A stretch of 64,000 nt of DNA from Polynucleobacter sp. 31A-FELB (lineage in GTDB: Bacteria > Pseudomonadota > Gammaproteobacteria > Burkholderiales > Burkholderiaceae): contig NZ_JACVOO010000005.1 in the NCBI RefSeq assembly GCF_018882405.1, forward strand, positions 62,001-126,000. Direction: 5' to 3'. Position 1 is the first letter of the stretch. Each line of letters begins with the position of its first letter. Positions 27,962-36,182 of the stretch are shown in pieces. Under the pieces are notes generated by a model that searched no databases, was not told the origin of the DNA, and was given only the letters and a program-made list of their open reading frames with translations. The translations under genes and the position numbers were made by a program.

Positions 27962-28939
27962 GTGAATTCCAGCGCACACCTTAATCAGAACTCCAACAGC
28001 GATCTAGCCTATCAAAAGGCGATTTTGAGTTCTGTATCGCGTACTTTTGCACTCACCATCCCCCTCCTACCCCCAGCAATTGAGGTAGTAGTTGGCAACA
28101 CCTATTTACTGTGTCGAATTGTCGACACTATCGAAGATGCGGCCGAACTCAGTCCAACAGACAAGCAAGGCTTATCTAAACTATTTTTAGAGGCAGTTCT
28201 AGGCGCAATTCCGGTGGAAGATTTTGTAAGTCCCTGCCTAGTTGCGCTGAAGGGCTACTCCAATGTCGATGAGCTCGATTTAATTGCGCATACCCCTACC
28301 GTTCTTCGCATTCTGCATACCTTCCCTGATAAAGATCAGGCGGCTATTAGTCGTTGCGTTTCAATTATGTCCGATGGCATGTCTTATTTCCATGGCAAAC
28401 AAACTCAGGAGGGGCTAAAAGACCTCGCAGAATTTGAGAAGTACTGCTATGTGGTTGCTGGCGTAGTTGGAGAACTGCTCACCAGCATCTTTAGTAATTA
28501 CTCCGCTGGGTTTGCCAAGCAGATTCAAGGGCATGAGCAGCTGGCCATCGCCTTTGGTCAGGCCTTACAAATGACCAATATTCTGAAAGACTCGCCAGAA
28601 GATCGTGCACGCGGGGTCTCCTGGAAACCTGCATCAATGAGTCAAGGCGAGCTACTCAAGATTGCCTACGAAAAACTACAAGACTCTATGAGCTACATTC
28701 TTCTGATCCCAGCAAATGAAGTGGGTATGAGACGCTTCTGCTTTCTTGCTTTTGGCCTTGCGGTCATGACGCTTGAAAAAATTGCTACTAGAAAAGAATT
28801 TAGCAATAAATCTGAAGTGAAGCTCTCTAGAAATACCGTTTGGGTGTTCTATGCCTTTACGAAGATTGCGGCAAGTAATCCATTTCTGATGAAAGCGTTC
28901 TTTTACTTAACATCTAAGCAACTCAGAAAACTTACATAA
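27962..28939 (+). CDS. Squalene/phytoene synthase family protein
   Basis: This 325-residue prenyl-head-to-head synthase shows SVSRTFALTIPLLP, the first Asp-rich motif DTIEDA (normally DTIEDD), YCYVVAGVVGE and the second motif NILKDSPEDRARG. It condenses two farnesyl or geranylgeranyl diphosphates. It is closer in pattern to single-gene squalene synthases than to CrtB, but I cannot separate these for certain. No desaturase or cyclase gene is adjacent. The start is a GTG with no ribosome-binding site. A CATAAT box ends 6 nt before it. Confidence 0.82.
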   Translation: MNSSAHLNQNSNSDLAYQKAILSSVSRTFALTIPLLPPAIEVVVGNTYLLCRIVDTIEDAAELSPTDKQGLSKLFLEAVLGAIPVEDFVSPCLVALKGYSNVDELDLIAHTPTVLRILHTFPDKDQAAISRCVSIMSDGMSYFHGKQTQEGLKDLAEFEKYCYVVAGVVGELLTSIFSNYSAGFAKQIQGHEQLAIAFGQALQMTNILKDSPEDRARGVSWKPASMSQGELLKIAYEKLQDSMSYILLIPANEVGMRRFCFLAFGLAVMTLEKIATRKEFSNKSEVKLSRNTVWVFYAFTKIAASNPFLMKAFFYLTSKQLRKLT

Positions 28940-28946
28940 AGCATCT

Positions 28947-29441
28947 TTAAAGCGCGCCCTCGTGCTTCAAGAGCCAAATCTTGATCTGGCGATAAAAACC
29001 AGGGGCATCTTCCTTCATAAAACCCCCAAGACCTTGCGCTGAAATAATCCGATGGCATGGTGTAACCAAGGGATATGGGTTTGCACCGCAAGCGGTCCCA
29101 ACTGCACGCGGGCCACTCTTAATCATTTTTGCGATCTCACCATAGGTACTTGTCTCACCCACTCCAATACCTTGAGTGGCATTCCATACCTTTTGCTGGT
29201 GAACTGTTCCTGCAGGCTTTAGTGGGACATCAAAAATTGATGAAGCGTCTTTGAAGTACTGCTCGCACTGTTTTGAGAATGCTTTAGCCAAAGCATTTCT
29301 TGGGGAAATTAAAGCGGTATCCGGAGGCAAGTAATCAATTTTCGAGATCATCAAACTACCGTCGACTAACTCCGTTTGCACGCCTAGGCACCCAAAAGGG
29401 GCTGATATCACGCAATACTCAGTGGATGTAGGGGTGGGCAT
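28947..29441 (-). CDS. ogt: Methylated-DNA-protein-cysteine methyltransferase
   Basis: At 164 residues this has the length of Ogt. The active-site motif PCHRII (Cys129) and the upstream STYGEIAKMI and RAVGTACGANP segments are intact. It removes O6-methyl groups from guanine in DNA, using itself up. It lacks the Ada regulatory domain. It is convergent with the squalene/phytoene synthase gene, with 7 nt between stops. Confidence 0.93.
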   Translation of the reverse strand: MPTPTSTEYCVISAPFGCLGVQTELVDGSLMISKIDYLPPDTALISPRNALAKAFSKQCEQYFKDASSIFDVPLKPAGTVHQQKVWNATQGIGVGETSTYGEIAKMIKSGPRAVGTACGANPYPLVTPCHRIISAQGLGGFMKEDAPGFYRQIKIWLLKHEGAL

Positions 29442-29498
29442 GAAGAAGATTCTGACACAGATTGAAGGATAAATTCAGGCAGGATTCTGAACTGGCTA

Positions 29499-29527
29499 TA
29501 GCTAGTGAAATGGCACTTTGCTATATT
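29499..29527 (+). promoter_or_regulatory. Possible promoter of the CorC/HlyC-like gene
   Basis: TATATT (29522-29527) matches the -10 box at 5 of 6 positions; TAGCTA at a 17-nt spacing is a weak -35. The start would lie about 25 nt before the ATG at 29559. Confidence 0.3.
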
Positions 29528-29558
29528 GGTTGTTCCTTATTCTTTGCAGGCATAACTG

Positions 29559-30848
29559 ATGGACACCTTTTTTGATGATTGGCCCTTTATTAGCCAAGTC
29601 GCATTAGTCCTATTTTTACTCGCACTATCCGGCTTCTTTTCAATGGCCGAAACCAGCATGCTGTCCTCCAATCGCCATCGCCTGCGTGCAATGGCTAATA
29701 GCGGGAACGCTGGAGCCGCCCTTGCTGAAAGACTGTTGAAGCGCATTGATTCACTGCTTTCAGCGCTACTGATCTCTAACAACCTCATCAATACGATCTT
29801 GCCGATCTTGGTTACCGGCATCGCCTTACATATTTTTGGTGATAGCGGGCTGGTGCTATCGATTGCCACTTTGGTCGTGGCGCTACTCATCATTATTTTT
29901 AGTGAGATCACACCGAAAGTGATCGGCGCAGCCTTTCCTGAAAAAATTGCCAGCAATGTTGGCTGGTTCATTCTTCCTCTTACCTTCATTCTTAAGCCGC
30001 TACTTTGGTTCATTAATAGTTTTGTATCGGGCCTAATGAAAGTCTCTGGACTACAAGCCTCAACTGACAACCGGGTAATGAGCAAAGAAGAATTGCGTAG
30101 CTTAGTTCTGGAATCCAACCGATTTGTTTCCGCCCATCATCGCAATATCTTGCTCAATCTTTTCAATCTCGAAAATATCTTGGTTGACGATGTGATGACG
30201 CCTCGCTCCAAGATTGAAGTATTAGACCTCTCAAGACCTATTGATGAGGTAGTTGAACAATTAGAAACCTGCTATCACAATAAATTGCCGGTATGCGATG
30301 GCGACTCTGAGCGCATTGTTGGCATTTTGTCTGTTAAAAAAGCACTCTCTTTACTTGGCAATGCAGAGCTTCATCACGAAGACTTCAGATCATTGTTAAA
30401 TGAGCCCTATTTCATTCCGAGTGGAACGCCTGTTCTACAGCAGATGCAATTTTTCCAAGACAATCAACAGCGCTTAAGTCTGGTTGTGAATGAGTATGGT
30501 GAAGTACTCGGTCTAGTCACCTTTGAAGACATTGTTGAGGAGCTGATTGGTGAGTTCACCACCTCATTCTCCAATCTTTCCAATGAGCCTCATTGGCTTG
30601 CTGATGGCACTTACCTTGCAAGCGGTACCGCATCATTGCGGGATTTAAATCGATTACTGAAGCTAGATCTTCCACTCGATGGACCGCGGACCCTGAATGG
30701 CCTCATTTTAGAGAAACTTGAGGCAATTCCTGATTACGATGTCAGCATTCGGATTGCTGGTGTGGTGATGGAAATTGTTCAGTTTGATGAGCATGGCGTA
30801 AAAACAGTGAAGTTATACCGCCCCCTCACTCAAGAAAATCAAGATTGA
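29559..30848 (+). CDS. HlyC/CorC-family (DUF21-CBS) membrane protein
   Basis: The 429-residue protein has a DUF21/CNNM membrane domain (about residues 8-190, four hydrophobic segments, FFSMAETSMLSSN near the start). A CBS pair follows (about 205-330, VMTPRSKIEVLDL and LVVNEYGEVLGLVTFEDIVEELIGE), then a C-terminal CorC/HlyC domain (about 345-425). Relatives are linked to magnesium or cobalt efflux; CBS pairs sense adenine nucleotides. It overlaps the pilB start by 4 nt (TTGA), so the two are translated together although the functions seem unrelated. Confidence 0.85.
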   Translation: MDTFFDDWPFISQVALVLFLLALSGFFSMAETSMLSSNRHRLRAMANSGNAGAALAERLLKRIDSLLSALLISNNLINTILPILVTGIALHIFGDSGLVLSIATLVVALLIIIFSEITPKVIGAAFPEKIASNVGWFILPLTFILKPLLWFINSFVSGLMKVSGLQASTDNRVMSKEELRSLVLESNRFVSAHHRNILLNLFNLENILVDDVMTPRSKIEVLDLSRPIDEVVEQLETCYHNKLPVCDGDSERIVGILSVKKALSLLGNAELHHEDFRSLLNEPYFIPSGTPVLQQMQFFQDNQQRLSLVVNEYGEVLGLVTFEDIVEELIGEFTTSFSNLSNEPHWLADGTYLASGTASLRDLNRLLKLDLPLDGPRTLNGLILEKLEAIPDYDVSIRIAGVVMEIVQFDEHGVKTVKLYRPLTQENQD

Positions 30849-31915
30849 GTGAACTGCTGCATGACTCTCACATTATTCGAACCTGGCATGAAATTGCTGT
30901 TAATGCATTAAATACACGGTCTACGGATATTCATATTGAGGCAAGACCTCAAGAGACCGTAGTGCGTACCAGAATAGATGGTCGCCTCACATTACAAAAC
31001 CAATACCCCATTGATCTGCATGAGCGATTAATTACGCGCATCAAAATATTGGCACGTCTTGATATTGCAGAAAAACGCGTACCTCAAGATGGGCGACTTG
31101 CTATTGGCCATGACTTTAGTCATCCCAATATTGATTGTCGAGTATCGATTCTTCCTACTTTGTATGGTGAAAAAGCAGTTATCCGTATTTTGCCAAGCCG
31201 CCTCGAAGAGTTGGCTTTAGACCAGCTTGGCCTGTTACCAGATCAACTAGAAATACTTAAAGAAGCCATTAGCCAAACCAATGGCTTGATTCTAGTAACG
31301 GGACCGACTGGCAGTGGTAAGACACGAACCTTATATAGCTGCTTGAGCGCACTAAACCAAGTGCAACGCAATATTTGCTCAGTTGAAGATCCTATTGAGA
31401 TCCGACTTCCTGGAGTCAATCAAGTGGCTTATCACCCAAAGGCGGGATTGGACTTTCCTACAATCATTCGCGCCCTTCTGCGCCAAGATCCAGATGTCAT
31501 CATGATTGGTGAAATTCGTGATTCTGCTAGCGCACTACTTGCCATACAGGCCGCACAAACCGGGCACTTAGTGCTAAGCACCCTTCATACCCGCAATGCC
31601 ATTGGTGCCTTATGTCGGCTTAAAAGTCTCGGCATCGATCAAGAGTCCATTGAATCCTGTCTTCGTTGCGTCAGCTCTCAAAGATTAGTTCGAAAACTCT
31701 GCAAAGAGTGCTATCGAATTCCAGCCAAAAAATCTTGCGAACTTTGCAAGGGGGCTGGATATTTTGGTCGCATCGGTGTCCATGAAGTTTTGGGAAGCGA
31801 GCACTTGTTTAATTCAACTCAAGCATTAGATATCTACTCAGCAGGAATGCAATTACTGAATACCGGCCTAATAGATCAGATATCACTAGATTCTGAGCTT
31901 GGCACTTGGCATTAG
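30845..31915 (+). CDS. pilB: Type IV pilus assembly / type II secretion ATPase, short form
   Basis: This is a GspE/PilB-family ATPase of 356 residues. It has Walker A GPTGSGKT (153-160), the Asp box around residue 182, Walker B-like VIMIGEIRD (218-226), the His box and a zinc tetracysteine (Cys286, 289, 298, 301). Usual PilB proteins have about 570 residues. The N-terminal MshEN/N1 domain that binds the inner-membrane platform or c-di-GMP is missing. The start is a TTG overlapping the previous stop. It powers pilus extension or DNA-uptake pseudopilus assembly together with PilC. Confidence 0.85.
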   Translation: MSELLHDSHIIRTWHEIAVNALNTRSTDIHIEARPQETVVRTRIDGRLTLQNQYPIDLHERLITRIKILARLDIAEKRVPQDGRLAIGHDFSHPNIDCRVSILPTLYGEKAVIRILPSRLEELALDQLGLLPDQLEILKEAISQTNGLILVTGPTGSGKTRTLYSCLSALNQVQRNICSVEDPIEIRLPGVNQVAYHPKAGLDFPTIIRALLRQDPDVIMIGEIRDSASALLAIQAAQTGHLVLSTLHTRNAIGALCRLKSLGIDQESIESCLRCVSSQRLVRKLCKECYRIPAKKSCELCKGAGYFGRIGVHEVLGSEHLFNSTQALDIYSAGMQLLNTGLIDQISLDSELGTWH

Positions 31916-32979
31916 CCCAAATGCTCATAAACAGAAAACTCAGTAAATCTGAGCAATTGCATTTTGCACAACAAATGCTCGCCCTCCTTCAGGCTGGACT
32001 TCCCTTGCTCAACGCTATTCAGCTATTAATCCAGTCCGCGCCAATATCCTGGAAAATTTGGCTGGAAGATATTCGCAAGCAGCTTCAAAAAGGTAATAGC
32101 TTTTCTTTTTGCCTCAGCGCACAAGACGGAAAATTTTCCCCAGAGTTTTCCAACCTCATCAGGGTGAGCGAGAGAACGGGCGACCTCAGCTTAGCACTTC
32201 GCACAATCTCACAGCAGCTGGAAGCTCAGATTGAGCTTCGAAGAAAAGTGCAGCAGTCACTAACCTACCCTGCAATCACTTTAGCCACTTCTTTTCTACT
32301 CGTCTTGGTAATGATGATTTGGGTTGTGCCTGTATTCAAAGAGGTCTTTGGGCACTTTAACGCGGAACTTCCAGCGCCAACTAGAATGCTCATCTCCATT
32401 TCCACAGGTGTCCAAAACTACTGTCTAGAGATAGCACTAGGCATGCTTGTGATTGCCGCAAGCTTTATATACACCTGGTTCAAATCCACCGCACTCCAAA
32501 AATACTGTGATGTATTCCTGTTACGCATTCCGTTTTTTGGCAATCTATTTAGACTGGCAACACTCAGTCATTGGTGTCGAACTTTAGGACATCTTCTAGA
32601 GACAGGTTTACCACTTCCAGATGCACTAAGAGTGACCGCGCAATCATCCAATCACTGGGTGAGTCACGACTTTAGTGCTGAAATATTTAAACACCTCACT
32701 CGGGGCTGGCCTTTAGGTGAATCACTTAAGCGAGCAGACCCTAAATCAAGAATTCTTGATGTGGAGACTCTATTACTGCTGCACATTGGTGCTGAAAGTG
32801 GCACATTGGCTGAGATGTTAAATAAGCGCTCTACTACCCTAGGCTCACAGTTAAGCAGTCAACTCAATGCACTGAGCCAAAATTTGGAGCCTGTACTGAT
32901 TCTTCTTGTTGGCGCCATTATTGGTAGCTTAGTCATAATCCTATATCTACCCATCTTTAATTTAGGACAAATCGTTTAG
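31906..32979 (+). CDS. pilC: Type IV pilus inner-membrane platform protein
   Basis: The 357-residue GspF/PilC-family protein has two copies of the T2SSF domain, each with a helical cytoplasmic part and membrane segments (about residues 125-150, 175-190 and 325-350). Typical motifs are AGLPLLNAIQLL, GTLAEML and LEPVLILLVGAIIGSLVI. It is somewhat shorter than usual (about 400) because the N-terminal tail is missing. It overlaps pilB by 10 nt. Confidence 0.88.
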   Translation: MALAQMLINRKLSKSEQLHFAQQMLALLQAGLPLLNAIQLLIQSAPISWKIWLEDIRKQLQKGNSFSFCLSAQDGKFSPEFSNLIRVSERTGDLSLALRTISQQLEAQIELRRKVQQSLTYPAITLATSFLLVLVMMIWVVPVFKEVFGHFNAELPAPTRMLISISTGVQNYCLEIALGMLVIAASFIYTWFKSTALQKYCDVFLLRIPFFGNLFRLATLSHWCRTLGHLLETGLPLPDALRVTAQSSNHWVSHDFSAEIFKHLTRGWPLGESLKRADPKSRILDVETLLLLHIGAESGTLAEMLNKRSTTLGSQLSSQLNALSQNLEPVLILLVGAIIGSLVIILYLPIFNLGQIV

Positions 32980-33479
32980 TGGATCCCAAAATAAGTATCT
33001 GGATCATTAAATCCCTACTGATTCTGGCTTTGATTTACTTAGCCTATATTGATTGGCGCACTCTCCGCCTTCCGAACGCCATTACATTCCCCTTGATTGT
33101 TTTTGGTATTACTTTTAATTGGGTCTCAGACTTGCGCTTGACTGCTCTAAGCTCGGCACTCCTTGGGGCTCTCCTAGGATATGTATCACTGTGGGCATTG
33201 AATGCAGGCTATCGTCTTCTACAAAACCGAAATGGCATTGGCATGGGTGATGCCAAGCTCTTGGCAGCGCTGGGCGCCTGGTTAGGGTGGAGCTCTTTAC
33301 CCAGTATTCTCTTAATAGCCTCGGTTACAGGAATTGCGGGTGGCATTATCTGGCTCAAATGGCGGGGTCATCAACTGCAACAGGCTTTTCCTTTTGGCCC
33401 CTTTTTAGTGATTGCTGGCATTATTGAATTGTTATGGCCTCAACTCATTCCAACCTTGATTCTGTCCAAGCTGGTTTAA
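32979..33479 (+). CDS. pilD: Prepilin peptidase, A24 domain only
   Basis: The 166-residue membrane protein keeps the two catalytic aspartates of A24 peptidases: DWRTLRLPN (near residue 25) and GMGDAKL (near 87). The N-terminal cytoplasmic domain with zinc-binding Cys and the N-methyltransferase motif is absent (PilD is normally about 280 residues). It should cleave prepilins but probably cannot methylate them. The GTG start overlaps the pilC stop by one base, and its 3' end overlaps coaE by 46 nt. Confidence 0.85.
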   Translation: MDPKISIWIIKSLLILALIYLAYIDWRTLRLPNAITFPLIVFGITFNWVSDLRLTALSSALLGALLGYVSLWALNAGYRLLQNRNGIGMGDAKLLAALGAWLGWSSLPSILLIASVTGIAGGIIWLKWRGHQLQQAFPFGPFLVIAGIIELLWPQLIPTLILSKLV

Positions 33480-34096
33480 AAGCCTTAAAGGGGGCGATTC
33501 CCTTAATTGGCTTAACTGGCGGGATTGGCTCTGGCAAAACTGCAGTCAGCGATATGCTGGGCGAGCTTGGAGCTGGGATTATTGATACAGACCTGATTTC
33601 CCATCAAATCACCGCCCCCGGTGGAAAAGCCATTCCATTGATTGCAAAAGCATTCGGGGCCGACTTTATTGATGCCCAGGGCGCCCTTATTCGCCCCAAA
33701 ATGCGGACCGTAGTCTTCGAAAATCCCGGTGCTCGCAAGGTTCTAGAGCAAATCACCCACCCCTTAATTCAAGAAGAAACTAGCAAGCAAGCTATCGAGC
33801 TGGCTAAATCCGGAGCGCCCTATCTTGTTTTTGTGGTCCCCCTGCTCATTGAATCTGGCTCTTGGGCAAAGCTAATAGACTATCTTGTAGTAGTTGATTG
33901 CCCAGAGGAAACCCAAATCCAAAGAGTGATGCAGCGCAACAATATGACCCGCTCAGACGTGGAAAATGTTCTGAAAGCACAAACCAGCCGCAATGCCCGT
34001 CTAGCAGCAGCTAACGCTGTTATTGAAAATCAGGGTGGCCTAGATGAACTTAAATCAGAAGTTCTAAAGCTGCACCAACAATTGCTCAAAATTTAG
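33434..34096 (+). CDS. coaE: Dephospho-CoA kinase
   Basis: The 220-residue kinase has the P-loop GLTGGIGSGKTAVSD, DTDLISHQI, and VVPLLIESG followed by VVDCPEETQIQRVMQR. It phosphorylates dephospho-CoA in the last step of coenzyme A synthesis. The ATG at 33434 gives an N-terminal extension of about 20 residues; there is no ATG, GTG or TTG codon between it and the P-loop, so the 46-nt overlap with pilD appears real. Confidence 0.95.
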   Translation: MASTHSNLDSVQAGLKALKGAIPLIGLTGGIGSGKTAVSDMLGELGAGIIDTDLISHQITAPGGKAIPLIAKAFGADFIDAQGALIRPKMRTVVFENPGARKVLEQITHPLIQEETSKQAIELAKSGAPYLVFVVPLLIESGSWAKLIDYLVVVDCPEETQIQRVMQRNNMTRSDVENVLKAQTSRNARLAAANAVIENQGGLDELKSEVLKLHQQLLKI

Positions 34097-34131
34097 GGTG
34101 AACCCCTGAGTTCGTCATAGAATATAGGCTT

Positions 34132-34884
34132 GTGATTGTCTACGAATACCCCTTCAATGAACTAGTTCGAAGCATGCTTCGACTGGAGTACTTGTTCGCC
34201 CGCTTTAATCACTTCATTCGATCCGATGATCCTGAGCTACACCATAATGCAATTGCGATGTTGTTTGATTTAGGGGATATTGGTTCTCGGGGTGATATCA
34301 AATCTCTATTACTCAAAGAATTTGAGCGTCAGAAATATGCCCTGAACGGTTTAAAGTCTTCCCAGAAAGTAGACCAAGAAGCGCTGACACAAACACTGTC
34401 TGAAATTGATAAGGCTGCACTAAATATTAATCAGTCGATGGGCAAGCCAAATTCAGTAATTACTGAGAGTGAATGGCTCAATGCTATTCGCACACGATTG
34501 AGTATTCCTGGTGGAACTAGTCCAATTGATTTGCCAAGCTACCATGCCTGGAAAAACACTCCCTCATCTCAACGTAGAGAGTTGCTAGAAAAATATGTTG
34601 CACCACTTTTGCCATGGCATGAAGCTTGCCAAATTTTCTTGAGATTGTTGCGACAGTCTGGTGAAGCAAAAGATGTTGTTGCGCATCAAGGCTCTTATCA
34701 ACAAGCGCCGTCTGGCAAGGTTTATCAATTGATGCGCATTACTGTAGAAGATGATTCTCTCTTCTCAGAAATCAGTGCTAATAAATATTTATTGTCGATT
34801 CGTTTTTTAAAGGCGGATGGAGATAAAAAGCCTCAGCTCATTAATGAGGATGTGCCCTTTAGACTCAACCTCTGCCAGCTCTAA
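34132..34884 (+). CDS. zapD: Cell division protein ZapD
   Basis: The 250-residue protein (DUF1342) begins MIVYEYPFNELVRSMLRLEYLF and ends with VPFRLNLCQL, both diagnostic of ZapD, which bundles FtsZ filaments. The start is GTG at 34132; a TAGAAT box ends 8 nt before it. The zinc protein gene yacG, often next, is absent; mutT follows on the other strand, overlapping by 4 nt. Confidence 0.93.
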   Translation: MIVYEYPFNELVRSMLRLEYLFARFNHFIRSDDPELHHNAIAMLFDLGDIGSRGDIKSLLLKEFERQKYALNGLKSSQKVDQEALTQTLSEIDKAALNINQSMGKPNSVITESEWLNAIRTRLSIPGGTSPIDLPSYHAWKNTPSSQRRELLEKYVAPLLPWHEACQIFLRLLRQSGEAKDVVAHQGSYQQAPSGKVYQLMRITVEDDSLFSEISANKYLLSIRFLKADGDKKPQLINEDVPFRLNLCQL

Positions 34885-35297
34885 AGCCTTACTAGCTTAA
34901 GTTTTTCCAGCATGGGCCATGCGGCTGGCAACAAAGGCTCTACCGTTGGAAGTGCGTCACTGAGCTGTTGCCAAGACAATGCCTGACCCTCACACCCCTT
35001 AGGTATTCCAGTCCATTTGCGAATAATGCTCACATGCAAGCGGACGTAAGCATGTGGATAGTCATGTTCTAAAACAACTAACTCTTCGCTAGACTCAATA
35101 TCAATTCCAAGCTCTTCTTGTAATTCGCGTTTCAGTGCTGCGAAAACCGATTCACCAGCTTCTATCTTTCCGCCCGGAACTTCCCAGTAACCTGCATAAG
35201 GCTTTCCTTCTGGTCGCTGCCCCAGAAGATAGCGTCCTTCTGAATCCAATAAGATTCCAGCCGCAACTTCTGTAACAGGGCGATTTGAGTCACTCAT
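34881..35297 (-). CDS. mutT: 8-oxo-dGTP diphosphatase (MutT, Nudix)
   Basis: The 138-residue protein has a complete Nudix box (GGKIEAGES through RELQEELGI) and the MutT context AAGILLDSEGRYLLGQRPEGKPYAGYWEVPGG (quoted residues 11-19, 20-30 and 31-42 in order). It hydrolyses oxidised GTP precursors and so prevents A:T to C:G mutations. The gene lies in the conserved argJ-ATPase-mutT group. Confidence 0.85.
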   Translation of the reverse strand: MSDSNRPVTEVAAGILLDSEGRYLLGQRPEGKPYAGYWEVPGGKIEAGESVFAALKRELQEELGIDIESSEELVVLEHDYPHAYVRLHVSIIRKWTGIPKGCEGQALSWQQLSDALPTVEPLLPAAWPMLEKLKLVRL

Positions 35298-35310
35298 GAG
35301 TCGTCAATGA

Positions 35311-36171
35311 TTAAGCGGTATGTGAGCCTGCCCAGTGCTTAGCAAACTGCCAAGCTACACGACCAGAGCGTGAGCCGCGCTCTAAGGCCCAAACTAATGC
35401 TTCAGCTCTAGCTCCATCAATCTGTGCGTCACTTAAACCAAAATGACGCAGCCAATGAGCAACAATTTCTAGATACTCATCTTGCTTTGGCGGGTAGAAA
35501 GAAAGCCATAAACCAAAACGCTCTGAGAGAGAAATTTTTTCCTCAACCACCTCTCCTGGATGAATTTCTCCATCATCACCATGAACATAGCCCTCGTTGT
35601 CCTTCATATATTCAGGTAAGAGATGGCGTCGATTGGAGGTAGCGTAAATCAAGATATTGTCGACCTGAGCCGATACAGAGCCGTCTAGTGCAGACTTCAT
35701 CGCTTTATAACCAGACTCACCATCTTCAAATGAGAGATCATCACAAAAAACAATAAAGCGCTCAGGCCGGTCAGCCAATAAATCCGTAATGTCAGCCAAG
35801 TCAGCCAAATGCTCTTTTTCAACTTCAACTAAGCGCAAGCCCTGGCTAGCAAACTCATGCAAACTCGCTTTAATGAGTGATGACTTTCCTGTGCCGCGTG
35901 CGCCCGTTAGCAAAATATTATTAGCAGGCTTTTTTTGGATGAAATTTTTTGTATTGTCGCGAATCGCATCACGTTGACGATCGATATTCTTGAGATCCTC
36001 AAAAGAAATATCGGCAACATGTTTAACTGGCTGTAAAAAACCAATGCTTCCAAAAATACTATCGCGACGACGCCATCTAAAAGCGGTCGAGGATTTCCAC
36101 TGCTCTTCAGTTAGCTGCTTCGGCAAAAAAGTTTCAAGATGATTTAAGAGCTGCTCTAATTTTTCGTTCAT
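35311..36171 (-). CDS. AAA-family ATPase, DUF815
   Basis: The 286-residue protein has Walker A GARGTGKSS (near residue 90), Walker B IVFCDDLSFE, a sensor IYATSNRRHLLPEYM and the closing ARAEALVWALERGSRSGRVAWQFAKHW (last two helices). It belongs to the DUF815 P-loop family whose role is unknown. The gene is always near mutT and argJ in Burkholderiales, from memory. It is preceded by argJ with a 11-nt gap and is likely in the same operon. Confidence 0.82.
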   Translation of the reverse strand: MNEKLEQLLNHLETFLPKQLTEEQWKSSTAFRWRRRDSIFGSIGFLQPVKHVADISFEDLKNIDRQRDAIRDNTKNFIQKKPANNILLTGARGTGKSSLIKASLHEFASQGLRLVEVEKEHLADLADITDLLADRPERFIVFCDDLSFEDGESGYKAMKSALDGSVSAQVDNILIYATSNRRHLLPEYMKDNEGYVHGDDGEIHPGEVVEEKISLSERFGLWLSFYPPKQDEYLEIVAHWLRHFGLSDAQIDGARAEALVWALERGSRSGRVAWQFAKHWAGSHTA

Positions 36172-36182
36172 GTAACGCGTTC

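Noticed and set aside
29537-30118. 193-codon minus-strand frame opposite the CorC/HlyC-like gene
   Set aside because: It is a mirror of the DUF21 membrane region, which has strong motifs in the plus frame; the reverse product resembles no protein family.
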